Shown in pieces: positions 45,584 through 54,719 of a stretch of DNA of 64,000 nt. The notes under the pieces were generated by a model that made no database searches, was not told the DNA's origin, and was given only the letters and a program-made list of their open reading frames with translations. Source of the stretch: Thalassoroseus pseudoceratinae (lineage in GTDB: Bacteria > Planctomycetota > Planctomycetia > Planctomycetales > Planctomycetaceae); contig NZ_JAALXT010000001.1 of the NCBI RefSeq assembly GCF_011634775.1, positions 1,135,125 through 1,199,124 on the forward strand, read 5' to 3'. The translations under genes and the position numbers were made by a program. Each line of letters begins with the position of its first letter. Position 1 is the stretch's first letter.

Positions 45584-47107
45584 TTACTCGGTGATTTCGC
45601 GGATGTTGACCAAGTAGTGTCCGGAATTGTCGCCGAGGCGATTCCATCGGTCATTCACGCGAAGGTAGATCGTACCATCGACCGGTGCCATAAAGGCCGC
45701 CTCATGGCCCATTGGGAGGGGGTGGAGCAGACGATCGGCCCGTCCTTGCAGTCCTGCTGTGTCGTCTCGAACGGCGAGTAGCAATTGTCCCAACGGGAGT
45801 CCATCGAAATAGTCGAAGGTGATTCCGCCGGGTTCACTGACCCATGGCTTGGGTTCTTGAGCCAAAGTCACTTGCCCGGAAGCCCGGATGTCGTAGGAAA
45901 CACCGCGTTTGACTTCGACACCAGTCGCCTGCCAACCGCGATCGGCTCGAACCGGTATGCTTGCCTGTCCGGCCGTGGGAAGCGGCTCCGCAGGGGTTTC
46001 GACGACAGACGCCCGCGGCACATCATATCCCTCCATAAGGCCATTCACGAACAGTCCCCATCCCATCGTCATATCATCCACGTCGCTCTGAAACACCTTT
46101 TCGAATTGGTTTTGGAACTCCGGCCGAGACCTGGTTCGTCCAAGCTCCTGGAATCTCGCGAAGTATTCCGGATGATGATCCAACCAGTAGCACAATGCCC
46201 AGGACCAGGCGTACGCTTCGTTCTTCAAAAAGTCGTTCGGCGTCAGTTCGAGTACGTCACCAAGATTGAGATAAACTCCGTTCTCAATCGATTGCTGAAT
46301 CAGGGGAATCCGTCCTAGCCCGGCGAAATCATCTTTGTTGTGTGGCATGACTCCAAAAACCGTTTTGCCATCGGCATCGACGGTATGAGTCGCAAAGTAT
46401 TCCGCCATGCCTTCCATGTACCAAACCGGGGGCAACAGGTTGTTGTTCCGACGCACGGACATGAAACAGTGTGTGGCTTCGTGCAGCAGGAGATGACGAC
46501 GGTAGTAATCGAATTCCTGCTCGTTCATCCAAAATTCCCGGTCCCGATGCCGACCATTCAAGAACTGCGGCAGATCGTCCGGCAACAGCCCCATTTGACG
46601 GAACAAGTCCCGATCTTTCATCAGATAGCCGGTCATTTGGAACGGTTGACCATCGCGGTCCGGGGGCAATGGTGAGAAATACCGCTCCCACTCGAGATAC
46701 AATGCATCGACAAACGCCGGTAGTCGGCTGGCAATCTCGGCGGGAATGTCGGTGTAGAGTAGCAGATGCTTCGACTCGTATTGATGAATCCCGACCGAAG
46801 CTAATTCAGCGGCATCCCGCACGGGACGAGTGTCGGCACGCCGAAAATTTGTCGCGGCAACCGGTGGTGTCACGGGCTCAAACACGGGAGGCGTCGCCGG
46901 AGTAAGTTCTTGGGGCGGGACAACCGGCTCATATTGATCGTCCGATTCGACTGGGGTGTTCGGCGGACGAGTTTCGGATTGTACGGTCGAATTCGATGCT
47001 TCTGACCGCGATGGTTTGGCATCGCCACATCCGCTGATGATGATTCCCGAGGAAATCAAACACCAAACCAAACAGGTCGCCTGCGAAGTTCGTCGAAGCA
47101 CTTTCAT
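45584..47107 (-). CDS. DUF1570-type lipoprotein, probable zinc metallopeptidase
   Basis: 507 residues. A lipoprotein signal (CLVWCLISSGIIISGCGD, lipobox Cys27) is followed by a Pro/Glu/Thr-rich linker to about residue 95. The next domain has HEATH (209-213), the HExxH zinc motif, and a downstream WYMEGMAEYF with candidate third ligands Glu232/Glu236, the gluzincin-like layout of DUF1570. A C-terminal beta-domain (YDIRASGQVTLAQEPKPW to YLRVNDRWNRLGDNSGHYLVNI) resembles a carbohydrate-binding or PA-IL-like domain (inference). It is convergent with the kinase gene, which ends 13 bases away. Peptidase activity is unproven. Confidence 0.82.
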   Translation of the reverse strand: MKVLRRTSQATCLVWCLISSGIIISGCGDAKPSRSEASNSTVQSETRPPNTPVESDDQYEPVVPPQELTPATPPVFEPVTPPVAATNFRRADTRPVRDAAELASVGIHQYESKHLLLYTDIPAEIASRLPAFVDALYLEWERYFSPLPPDRDGQPFQMTGYLMKDRDLFRQMGLLPDDLPQFLNGRHRDREFWMNEQEFDYYRRHLLLHEATHCFMSVRRNNNLLPPVWYMEGMAEYFATHTVDADGKTVFGVMPHNKDDFAGLGRIPLIQQSIENGVYLNLGDVLELTPNDFLKNEAYAWSWALCYWLDHHPEYFARFQELGRTRSRPEFQNQFEKVFQSDVDDMTMGWGLFVNGLMEGYDVPRASVVETPAEPLPTAGQASIPVRADRGWQATGVEVKRGVSYDIRASGQVTLAQEPKPWVSEPGGITFDYFDGLPLGQLLLAVRDDTAGLQGRADRLLHPLPMGHEAAFMAPVDGTIYLRVNDRWNRLGDNSGHYLVNIREITE

Positions 47108-47218
47108 TCTGGCCTGTTCAAATTGCGTTGTCGGAATTGGCTGGGTACGCTGACGCGTGTCCGAACAGTATCATTCAGTGCGTTGCACGAACACTATTGT
47201 CGCTGATGGAAGCTCACC

Positions 47219-48034
47219 ATGCCCGATTTTATCTACTCGCTCAACTCAAGTACGATTAAACCAACACCGATTCTTGAGAAAATCCGAATCGCCGGTGAGG
47301 TGGGCTACAAAGCGATTGAACTCTGGCACGATGATATTGATGCACACGTCCAGAACGGTGGCAGCTTGGCGGATATCCGGAAGGCATTGGGAGACCAAGG
47401 GTTATCGGTCCCCACGACCATTTTCCTCAAAGGGTGGTGGGATCGCAGTGGCGACGAGTACCGAATTGCGATGGATGAAATTCGCCGTCGCTTGGCACAG
47501 GCGGCCGAAGTCGGAGCCCCACACTCAATCGCCGGTCCACCGCATCACGATGTCAGCGACTTTGACTTTGGAGCGGAACAATACGCAAAGTTGCTGGCGG
47601 TCGGTCGCGAATTCGGTGTGAAACCGGTGATGGAATACCTGGGATTCGCCGACGAAGTCAACACCATCGAGGCTGCCATCGACATCATGGAACGCTGTGG
47701 CGATCCCGATGCCACCACGGTCGTCGATCCGTTTCACTGCTTTCGTGGGGGCGGGGGTGTCGAGGGAATTGCCAAACTTCGCCCGGAGCAAATTGCCGTT
47801 TCACACTTCAACGATGCCCCCGCAGATCCGCCACGCGAAACACAACGCGACCCGCATCGAGTCATGCCGGGCGACGGTTGCATCGATCTGAAACGATACT
47901 GCGATTTGCTCCGACAAATCGGTTATAACCGCTGTCTATCATTGGAGTTATTTCGCGAAGACCTTTGGCAGCAAGACCCGACCGAAGTCGCAAAGATCGG
48001 CCTTGAAAAGATGAAAGCGGCCGCCGAAGTGTGA
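47219..48034 (+). CDS. Sugar phosphate isomerase/epimerase family protein
   Basis: 271 residues of an AP-endonuclease-2-like TIM barrel. Key features are FIYSLNSSTIKP, AGEVGYKAIELWHDD, the metal-binding KPVMEYLGFADEVNT, VVDPFHCFRGGG and VSHFNDAP, all containing His/Glu/Asp ligands for a divalent metal. A GGAAG site lies before the ATG. The family includes xylose-isomerase-like, hydroxypyruvate-isomerase and inosose-dehydratase enzymes; the substrate cannot be fixed from the sequence. The end is 10 bases from the opposing isochorismatase-like gene. Confidence 0.9.
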   Translation: MPDFIYSLNSSTIKPTPILEKIRIAGEVGYKAIELWHDDIDAHVQNGGSLADIRKALGDQGLSVPTTIFLKGWWDRSGDEYRIAMDEIRRRLAQAAEVGAPHSIAGPPHHDVSDFDFGAEQYAKLLAVGREFGVKPVMEYLGFADEVNTIEAAIDIMERCGDPDATTVVDPFHCFRGGGGVEGIAKLRPEQIAVSHFNDAPADPPRETQRDPHRVMPGDGCIDLKRYCDLLRQIGYNRCLSLELFREDLWQQDPTEVAKIGLEKMKAAAEV

Positions 48035-48044
48035 ATAACGCCTT

Positions 48045-48632
48045 CTATTCGGGCAAAGGTTCTCTCACGAGTTGGCTGATCTGCTTGAACGTATCCGTTC
48101 CGGCAACTTCGCACCACTCGAAAAGAACTGATTCGGTCGTCGTGATCACCGCACCGCCATCGCGAAGTCGCTTCAATGCCAGTTCGTGATGGGTGGTCGA
48201 CCGACTACTGACGGCGTCAGCGACAATGAACACCCGTAGTCCGCGTTCCATCAGATCGAAAGCCGTTTGCAAAATGCAAATGTGCGTCTCGATGCCGGCA
48301 ATCACTATTTGATCGCGGGTCTGTTCGTCATCTTCATTCAACGACCAAGGCAGTAACTCGGCTGCGCTGAAGCGAAGCTTGTCAGGTCGGTCCTCAAAGA
48401 AGTCGGCAAGCGGCGAGACGGTTGGTCCCAATCCCTTGGGATATTGTTCCGTCGCGACTGCGGGTACATCGAGAATCTTTGCCCCCGTGAGTAACCGGCG
48501 ACATCCTTCGATGACCCGAGCGGCCCCAGAAATGTGGGGAACGAATTTCTCTTGGACGTCCACGATTAGCAAGCGGGAACGCCCCACGGACAAGAGTTCG
48601 TGGCTGCGGTGAAAATCAGTCGACTGGTTCAT
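48045..48632 (-). CDS. Isochorismatase-like cysteine hydrolase
   Basis: 195 residues with the family triad in place: Asp25 in LLIVDVQEKF, Lys85 in DKLRFSAAEL and the nucleophile Cys119 in GIETHICI. This points to the ycaC/nicotinamidase-like branch that hydrolyses amides or N-carbamoyl compounds. It is cytosolic, with no signal peptide. The gene is divergent from the desaturase, across a 282-base region with tandem TTGACAAAAGT repeats. Substrate unknown. Confidence 0.9.
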   Translation of the reverse strand: MNQSTDFHRSHELLSVGRSRLLIVDVQEKFVPHISGAARVIEGCRRLLTGAKILDVPAVATEQYPKGLGPTVSPLADFFEDRPDKLRFSAAELLPWSLNEDDEQTRDQIVIAGIETHICILQTAFDLMERGLRVFIVADAVSSRSTTHHELALKRLRDGGAVITTTESVLFEWCEVAGTDTFKQISQLVREPLPE

Positions 48633-48752
48633 CGTGATTGGAATCCGAAAACGGTAGCGGGGAAAGTCGCTCAGTATGTCCCGTCATTGCGTGACCTGTC
48701 AAACCGCCAAAAACATCAAATGCAAACCATTATAGCAAAGCAGTTTACATCG

Positions 48753-48780
48753 TTGACAAAAGTTTGACAAAAGTTTGACG
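48753..48780 (+). repeat. Tandem 11-base repeats TTGACAAAAGT
   Basis: Two exact units (48753-48763, 48764-48774) and a partial third (TTGACG, 48775-48780). The spacing is one helical turn, between the divergent isochorismatase-like and desaturase genes. Each unit contains a -35-like TTGACA but I see no matching -10 box. Confidence 0.6.
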
Positions 48781-48914
48781 GCCACGAGACAGAACACGGT
48801 TTACATCCGCCTAAAATGCCGGGTACAACTTCACGTCGAACTCGCCGAGCACAATGTCGGCGTGTTTTTTGCCGCGAATCCTCCCAGAAGTCTTCAATCG
48901 AAGGTCATATTCTC

Positions 48915-49976
48915 ATGTCAGATACAATTGTCCCGGAAACTCAAAATGAGTTGCCGCCGGAAACCGATGCCTCCGGTGTCGCAACACTCGAACTACCGAG
49001 CGAGTCGGTGCTGGATCAGACCGACGCTGATACGTCTTCGGATCGACCGTTGACGATCGCTGAAGAGCGACAGTTGATCATTGATTTTCATGATCCATCG
49101 AACTTGCGATGGAACAACCTCGATTGGATCACACTTGGTTGGACCGTGGTGATGCACGTAGGTGCGGTCGCTGCGTTGTTCAACTTCACGTGGCCAGCGT
49201 TTTTCGCCTTCTTGGTGCTGCACTGGCTGACCGCGAGCATCGGAATCTGCTTGGGCTACCACCGATATTTGTCACACCGATCGTTTAAGCTACGAACGCC
49301 GGGCAAGTTCTTTGCCATGCTATGCGGCACGTTGTCGGCGGAAGGGTCTCCGTTGGACTGGGCTTCGACTCACCGTTTGCATCACCAGAAATCCGACCAG
49401 AAGGGTGACCCTCACTCTCCGAACCAAGGAAACTGGTGGTCACACATTCTTTGGTTGTTCGCGAAGCCGCCAAAGGGTCACTGGGAACGAATGCACCGCA
49501 TCTACACTCCCGAACTGGTGAATGACCCCATCCTCAGATTCTTCCAGAAGACCGAGTTCTTCTTGCTCGTTGGTAGTGGCGTGGTTCTGTACCTGATCGG
49601 TGGACTGCCGATGTTGTTGTGGGGTCTGTGCATGCGAATGGTGGTTGCGTACCACAGCACGTGGTTCGTCAACTCCGCAACCCACATCTGGGGCTACCGC
49701 AACTACGAAACCCGTGACCGATCTCGCAATCTTTGGTGGGTCGCTTTGCTGAGTTACGGCGAAGGTTGGCACAACAATCACCATGCTCACCCTTCAGTCG
49801 CCCCCGCCGGACACCGTTGGTGGGAAATCGACATGACTTGGATGGCTATCCGAACATGGCAGTTCTTCGGATTGGCTTACGACGTCAAAGACCAAATTCC
49901 GGATCGCGCGAGTCGCAAAGCGGGCATAGACGAAAACGATGCCCCAGCTGATCCCATCGCCGCGACCAGTGTGTGA
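48915..49976 (+). CDS. Membrane acyl-CoA/lipid fatty-acid desaturase
   Basis: 353 residues from the ATG at 48915, with GAAGG 13 bases upstream; a longer frame to 48816 has no ribosome site. The three iron-binding histidine boxes of delta-9 desaturases are complete: HRYLSH (116-121), HRLHH (153-157) and HNNHH (286-290), with hydrophobic pairs between them (TVVMHVGAVAALFNFTWPAFFAFLVLHWL; FFLLVGSGVVLYLIGGLPMLLWG). It introduces a double bond into saturated acyl chains to control membrane fluidity. It is followed by a strong terminator. Confidence 0.94.
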   Translation: MSDTIVPETQNELPPETDASGVATLELPSESVLDQTDADTSSDRPLTIAEERQLIIDFHDPSNLRWNNLDWITLGWTVVMHVGAVAALFNFTWPAFFAFLVLHWLTASIGICLGYHRYLSHRSFKLRTPGKFFAMLCGTLSAEGSPLDWASTHRLHHQKSDQKGDPHSPNQGNWWSHILWLFAKPPKGHWERMHRIYTPELVNDPILRFFQKTEFFLLVGSGVVLYLIGGLPMLLWGLCMRMVVAYHSTWFVNSATHIWGYRNYETRDRSRNLWWVALLSYGEGWHNNHHAHPSVAPAGHRWWEIDMTWMAIRTWQFFGLAYDVKDQIPDRASRKAGIDENDAPADPIAATSV

Positions 49977-49996
49977 CATTGAATGAACAACTTCAC

Positions 49997-50037
49997 AAAA
50001 AAACGCCTGCCGACATTGTCGGGCAGGCGTTTTTTTG
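49997..50037. terminator. Strong rho-independent terminator
   Basis: A run of A residues, then CGCCTGCC, loop GACATTGTCG, then GGCAGGCG and a run of T residues. It works in both directions, serving the desaturase and the opposing gene that ends at 50115. Confidence 0.88.
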
Positions 50038-50114
50038 TGGGCATCGTCAATTGTTTGATTCGCAATATCACCGCTCTGAACGGTCGAGCACGGCCTCCAA
50101 AGTCGGAGTCGGGT

Positions 50115-50615
50115 CTAGACAACGTCCAATCGGCCATCGGGATAGCAACGCATTGCCGGACCGGCGTCGGCGATGGGCAAACCGTGGACGGTCAAGCGGA
50201 CGGATTCATCTCCAATCCAACCTTGCACTTCAATCACCGAGTTTTGCATCGACGGTGCAACTTGAGTTACGGAGTCCATGGGAAACGTCTTCCAAGCGAC
50301 GCTGTCGATCCCGCTGAACAGTTCCTGTACTCCTTGCACATCGAACCGAAATGCTGCGGGACGTCGGGAGCCATCTTCCGGCCCGCCAACGTGTTCCACT
50401 AGTCCCAAGTAGACATCTACAGCCCAATTCGTTTCCGTCAGGCTGCATTGAAACCCAACGCGGGCCACATCATCCTCGGGGTCGAACAACTCCGCCGCAT
50501 TCTCGACGAGATCAACCAACCAATCCGGGCGAATATCAACAGACTCTCGGGGGGAATTCTTGTAAGACTCCAGTTGTTTCAGCAAGTGTTGCACAGGCAA
50601 ATGCGAATGACTCAA
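50115..50615 (-). CDS. Conserved-looking protein of unknown function
   Basis: 166 residues starting at a TTG with GGAG nine bases upstream; no ATG is available in frame. Composition is acidic and soluble: SHLPVQHLLKQLESY, WLVDLVENAAELFDPEDDVARVGFQCSLTETNWAVDVYLGLVEHVGG, AAFRFDVQGVQELFSGI, VIEVQGWIGDESVRLTVHGLPIADA. The pattern of one helical part and alternating strands suggests a small alpha/beta domain. I do not recognise the family. The 3' end meets the terminator after the desaturase. Codon pattern looks normal. Confidence 0.7.
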   Translation of the reverse strand: MSHSHLPVQHLLKQLESYKNSPRESVDIRPDWLVDLVENAAELFDPEDDVARVGFQCSLTETNWAVDVYLGLVEHVGGPEDGSRRPAAFRFDVQGVQELFSGIDSVAWKTFPMDSVTQVAPSMQNSVIEVQGWIGDESVRLTVHGLPIADAGPAMRCYPDGRLDVV

Positions 50616-51087
50616 CGGCGTTTTCTCCGAATCACAACGTGGGCTACGGCAATCGCCGCGGCGGGTTATAGAGCGGTTCTTATCTCATCGTTGGTGGTGT
50701 GTCGTAGAGATTGGTTCACACGACGGTGGACATTCTCTACGGGCACAAAATCTTGTGACTCGGTCTCCGGGTCACTTAGGAGGATATCGGGCGATATTCG
50801 ATAGCATCCGCATGGAAATCGGTTTGCTTCCCGTTCGATCGACGCAGCGCGCACGGTTGGAAGAGATGGTCCGACGACGACACGAATTCCCAGCCGTACC
50901 CATTGTATCGGTCACAGCAACTACCGGCGTTCCAAGCCTTAAAGAGAGTTCCCTCAAGTAGTAACGGCGGACGAAAGCGCGCAAAAAAACGGAGCAGCTT
51001 GAAATCTTTTCAAGCCACCCCGTAAAACTCGAACTCTTTAATCCGCGTCCGTGCAGCGAGTTCTCCCTTCAGAGCTTCTTCACACAA
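50616..51087. other. Intergenic region with several hairpins, no certain gene
   Basis: Three consecutive inverted repeats: CGTAGAGA/TCTCTACG (50703-50741), GTGAC/GTCAC (50755-50775) and ATATCG/CGATAT (50784-50797). A further stem GCTTGAAA/TTTCAAGC (50997-51015) is followed on the minus strand by a T-run and could terminate the amt transcript. A 68-codon frame at 50755-50961 lacks supporting features. Confidence 0.5.
50997..51015 (-). terminator. Candidate terminator of amt
   Basis: An 8-base perfect stem (GCTTGAAA, loop TCT, TTTCAAGC) about 70 bases past the amt stop, followed on the minus strand after eight bases by seven T residues. The distance between stem and T-tract is longer than usual. 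Confidence 0.45.
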
Positions 51088-52518
51088 TTAGGTAGGCTGC
51101 TCGTAAGCGTGCATGCCGTGCTCGCAAAGGTCCAAGCCCTTCATTTCTTCTTCTGGTGAGACGCGGAGCAAACCGACGACCTTCAGGACCAGGAAGAGAA
51201 CGAACATCGTTGCGAATGCCCAAATTGGAATGGCGATCGAGCCGATGATCTGAGCCATCATGTCTTTGTCGGCACCGAAGATACCCGTGGCAATCCCGCC
51301 CCAGATACCACAGAGACCGTGCACAGGCCATGCACCGACAGGATCGTCGATCTTGACCATGTCCAAGAAGATAATCCCCAAAACAACCAACACACCAGCC
51401 ACAGCACCAATGATGACCGATTCCAAGTTCGTCACACAATCACAGTTCGCGGTGATCCCAACGAGACCGGCGAGGATACCGTTCAATGCCATCGACAAAT
51501 CTGGCTTACCGAACATGCACCAGGACGTGACCATCGCGAGGAAACCACCAGCGGCAGCGGCCATCAGGGTGTTGACAGCGATCAGCAAGGTTGCGTTGAT
51601 GTTTGCAGCACTGGAGAAGTCCAACTGACTACCAGGGTTAAAGCCGAACCAACCCACCCAGAGGATGAACACACCCAGTGATGCGACGGTCAGGTTGTGA
51701 CCGGGCATTGCTTGAGCTTTGCCAGTCGTTTCGTTGAACTTACCGATACGCGGCCCAAGCAAGATGGCACCGGCGAGACCTGCGAATCCACCACAAGCGT
51801 GCACGACGAGCGAACCAGCGAAGTCGTGGAAACCACGTTCGTTCAACCAGCCACCGCCCCATTTCCAGTAACCGCTGATCGGGTAGATGATGGCGGTCAA
51901 CACGGCACTGTAGACCAAGTAGCCCGTGAACTTCATCCGTCCGGCGACGGCACCGGAAACAATCGTTGCTGCGGTCGCGGCAAAGGCAACTTGGAACAGG
52001 AAGTCCGCTTGTGGGAACATCGTTCCGCCGGTGACATCGGCAGCGGCCAAGGTTTCAGCCGGGAACAAACCGCCCCACTTGAACCATCCGTTTCCGCCGT
52101 CTCCGGGGTACATCAGGTTGAAACCAACGAGCCAGAACAGCAACGCACCAATACACAGGTCCATCGCGTTCTTGAACAGGATGTTGACGGTGTTCTTCGA
52201 GGCGTTGAACCCCGATTCCACCATCGAAAAGCCGGCCTGCATAAACAGCACCAGGACGGCACAGATGAACAACATGATGTTCGTGATTGCGTACCAAACC
52301 TGCGTCTCTTGCGGGATTTCCTCGTACGTCATCTCGGGGGCGGCTTCGGCAGCTTCTTCGTCACTGGCTTCCGCCTCTTCACCGGCTTCCTCACTGCCCG
52401 CTTCTGGGCTGGTTGCAGCTGGTTCCTCATCCTGGGCAAATGCCGGGACCGGACTAAAGACCGGATTGAGGAAAACAATACCGCTCAGAAGTGCTCCGAG
52501 CGCAAGTAAGCGTTTCAT
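51088..52518 (-). CDS. amt: Ammonium transporter with exported acidic N-terminal linker
   Basis: 476 residues of the Amt/Mep/Rh family, a trimeric channel for ammonium uptake. It begins with a cleavable-looking signal peptide (LLALGALLSGIVFLNPVFSPVPAFAQ), then an unusual acidic, Glu/Ala-rich linker of about 40 residues, before the first channel helix (ITNIMLFICAVLVLFMQAGF). Family signatures are GFNASKNTVNILFKNAMDLCIGALLFW, FAGSLVVHACGGFAGLAGA (pore His) and WVGWFGFNPGSQL. No glnB/glnK gene is adjacent. AAAGGGAA precedes the ATG. It is transcribed alone. Confidence 0.94.
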   Translation of the reverse strand: MKRLLALGALLSGIVFLNPVFSPVPAFAQDEEPAATSPEAGSEEAGEEAEASDEEAAEAAPEMTYEEIPQETQVWYAITNIMLFICAVLVLFMQAGFSMVESGFNASKNTVNILFKNAMDLCIGALLFWLVGFNLMYPGDGGNGWFKWGGLFPAETLAAADVTGGTMFPQADFLFQVAFAATAATIVSGAVAGRMKFTGYLVYSAVLTAIIYPISGYWKWGGGWLNERGFHDFAGSLVVHACGGFAGLAGAILLGPRIGKFNETTGKAQAMPGHNLTVASLGVFILWVGWFGFNPGSQLDFSSAANINATLLIAVNTLMAAAAGGFLAMVTSWCMFGKPDLSMALNGILAGLVGITANCDCVTNLESVIIGAVAGVLVVLGIIFLDMVKIDDPVGAWPVHGLCGIWGGIATGIFGADKDMMAQIIGSIAIPIWAFATMFVLFLVLKVVGLLRVSPEEEMKGLDLCEHGMHAYEQPT

Positions 52519-53078
52519 GGATGGTTCCCTTTCGCAGATGGTGCATCACGTTGGACTACAAAAATGTTCAAATAGGATGCAAAGAGAAATCGAAGGCAGC
52601 ACCGGCCCCACGATCACAGCTCCACATCATCACGGTGAGTTAATTCCGAAGTGTCTCCAAGCAACGGTCGCGGGTGAGTGGAGGGAAAACCTGCCCCGCG
52701 TCATCAAAAGCTGAGGACTTTCAATAAAATTGGCAGAACGCAATTTGTATGCCTGTCCTGCCCGAGTTCTGAGCATCTAGAATTTTCGATGAAGAAATTG
52801 CGGTTTTCCCTGTGATTCGAGCGACTTTTTTTTGGGCAGCCACTTGAAAATAGCGAACAAAGGTCGCGAGCGCAGGGACCGTTGCCCAACATGCAAGCGT
52901 CGATGCTCAATCTGATGGCACAATTTCGGCGATCTGAGAGCAGCCTGTGGTTTGAATCGGGATTGACGCATTTGCGGTCGGTTGTCAACATGCCGCCGCT
53001 TCCGAAACCGCAGCCGAATCATGGGTGTTCATTCGGATTCTCAATTGCACGTTGTCAGCATGAAGGCCAGACAAACCA
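52519..53078. other. Divergent intergenic region amt / hldE
   Basis: The 560 bases contain only the weak amt promoter candidate and short AT-rich tracts (a run of T at about 52828). A plus-strand frame at 52882-53148 runs into hldE out of frame and has no family features. No hairpin or repeat stands out. Confidence 0.6.
52555..52583 (-). promoter_or_regulatory. Weak candidate promoter of amt
   Basis: Minus-strand TTTGCA (52578-52583) and TGTAGT (52555-52560) with a 17-base spacer, 37 bases above the amt start. Both boxes match the consensus only moderately, and I see no sigma54-type GG-N10-GC element. Confidence 0.3.
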
Positions 53079-54635
53079 ATGTCTTATCATCTCATTGATG
53101 CGGTCGAGGGACTTGGAGAACCGCGTTTGCTCGTCTTGGGGGATCTGATTCTTGATCGGTACATCTGGGGAGATGCCGAGCGAATCAGCCAAGAGGCCCC
53201 TGTTGTCACGCTGCGGGAAGAACGACAAGAAGTCCGACTCGGCGGAGCGGCAAACGTCGCTCAGATGCTGTGCGGTTTAAATGCCGAAGTCACGGTGGCA
53301 GGCGTCGTCGGTGCCGATGCCGATGCCCAAGTGCTCCGACGGCAATTGGAAAAAATTGGTGCCGACTGTGTTGGCGTGGTGGATGATCCGTCCCGCCCCA
53401 CGACCGTGAAACAACGTTACCTAGGACACGCACCGCATCGACATCCGCATCAGATGCTGCGGGTCGACCGGGAAACTCGGGAAGCAGTCTCGGCAGAGGT
53501 TGCCGACGAAATTCGCCGATCGATCTCCTCGCGACTCTCCGAATTCGATGCCATTCTGATCTCGGACTATGCCAAAGGCGTATGTACCGCAGAAGTCGTC
53601 GGCCCACTCATCGAACAAGCACGAAAAGCGGGCATTCCGGTTTTGGCCGATCCGCCAGGAAGTGGAGTGGGCTCCCATTTCGCCGGTGCAACCGCGATTA
53701 CGCCGAACCGTGTTGAAACCGGGCGAATGACGGGACGCTCAATCTCGACAGTCGATGAAGCCTTCGCCGCCGGAGAACAACTCTGCCGCGAACTGAATCT
53801 CGATCACATTTACGTCACGCTCGACAGTGATGGAATCGCGTTGGTCCAAGCGGATGGTCGTCGCGAAATGCACCCGACCCGCAAACGGGAAGTCTGCGAC
53901 ATCACTGGTGCCGGTGACATGGTCATTTCGATGATCGGCCTCGGTTTGGCGGCGGGAATTTCCACCGGCGATCTGTGCAAACTTGCCAACGTCGCCGGGG
54001 GATTGGAAGTCGAACAAATCGGTGTCGTCACGTTGAGTCGTGAGGAAATCATTGCCGATTTGCTGCACGGTGCCCGGTCGGTCGAAGACAAAGTTGCCGA
54101 ACTGTCCCATGTCAAACGACACATCAGTGCTCGCCGCAAACTTGGGCAACGCATCGTGATGACCAACGGATGTTTCGATCTCTTGCACGTTGGGCACGTC
54201 GGTTATCTCGAACAAGCTGCTCGTGAGGGCGATTGTCTTGTCGTTGCCATCAATAGCGACGAAAGCATCCGTGGCTTGGGGAAAGGCGACGACCGCCCGA
54301 TTTTCGATCAACAACACCGATCCACCATGTTGGCGGCTTTGGAAGCGGTGGATTATGTGGTCGTTTTTGGCGAAGCAACGCCGCATGCCGTGATCGACGC
54401 ACTCCAACCAGACATGCTTGTCAAAGGCGGAACGTACGCCAAGGAAGAAATCGTCGGTTGGGAGATGGTTGAAGCCTACGGCGGAACGGTCAAACCGATG
54501 GGCGAGACACCGGGCATGTCCACGACGCGAATTCTGCAACGCATTCGCGGTCTCGATACGCCCGACGTGTTGCCGCATCCATCGGCTCGCGACACGAAGA
54601 CCGACCCAACGCTCCCGGAACGCAAAGCCGGTTAA
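53079..54635 (+). CDS. hldE: Bifunctional heptose-7-phosphate kinase / heptose-1-phosphate adenylyltransferase
   Basis: 518 residues combining two steps toward ADP-heptose for the LPS core. The N-terminal PfkB-type sugar kinase (1 to about 330) shows LVLGDLILDRYIWGDAERISQEAPV, the glycine-rich LGGAANVAQML and the catalytic DITGAGDMVISMI. The C-terminal cytidylyltransferase-like domain has NGCFDLLHVGHVGYLEQA with HVGH at 370-373. GAAGG precedes the ATG. gmhA and gmhB, the other ADP-heptose genes, are not in the window. It is first in a plus-strand LPS cluster. Confidence 0.95.
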   Translation: MSYHLIDAVEGLGEPRLLVLGDLILDRYIWGDAERISQEAPVVTLREERQEVRLGGAANVAQMLCGLNAEVTVAGVVGADADAQVLRRQLEKIGADCVGVVDDPSRPTTVKQRYLGHAPHRHPHQMLRVDRETREAVSAEVADEIRRSISSRLSEFDAILISDYAKGVCTAEVVGPLIEQARKAGIPVLADPPGSGVGSHFAGATAITPNRVETGRMTGRSISTVDEAFAAGEQLCRELNLDHIYVTLDSDGIALVQADGRREMHPTRKREVCDITGAGDMVISMIGLGLAAGISTGDLCKLANVAGGLEVEQIGVVTLSREEIIADLLHGARSVEDKVAELSHVKRHISARRKLGQRIVMTNGCFDLLHVGHVGYLEQAAREGDCLVVAINSDESIRGLGKGDDRPIFDQQHRSTMLAALEAVDYVVVFGEATPHAVIDALQPDMLVKGGTYAKEEIVGWEMVEAYGGTVKPMGETPGMSTTRILQRIRGLDTPDVLPHPSARDTKTDPTLPERKAG

Positions 54636-54719
54636 TCGGGGCAAAGACCAGTCTCGGAATGCGACCCATCGTCGAAACTTGCTGCAGTCATACGAACGTC
54701 AACCGCGCGAGAGCAACCC

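Noticed and set aside
48753-48780. Short CRISPR-like repeats
   Set aside because: Units are only 11 bases with no spacers; no cas gene in the window.
50755-50961. Plus-strand 68-codon frame with AGGAGG nearby
   Set aside because: The AGGAGG lies inside the frame and is not spaced to any start; the region is better explained by hairpins.
51697-52509. Plus-strand 270-codon open frame
   Set aside because: Antisense of amt; Thr/Gly/Glu-rich with no recognisable fold.
52700-52780. Sigma54 promoter for amt
   Set aside because: TTGGCAG near 52729 is on the wrong strand and lacks GC at the required distance.
52882-53148. Plus-strand 88-codon frame before hldE
   Set aside because: Overlaps the hldE start out of frame; no features.
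53739-54644. Minus-strand 301-codon open frame
   Set aside because: Antisense of hldE.
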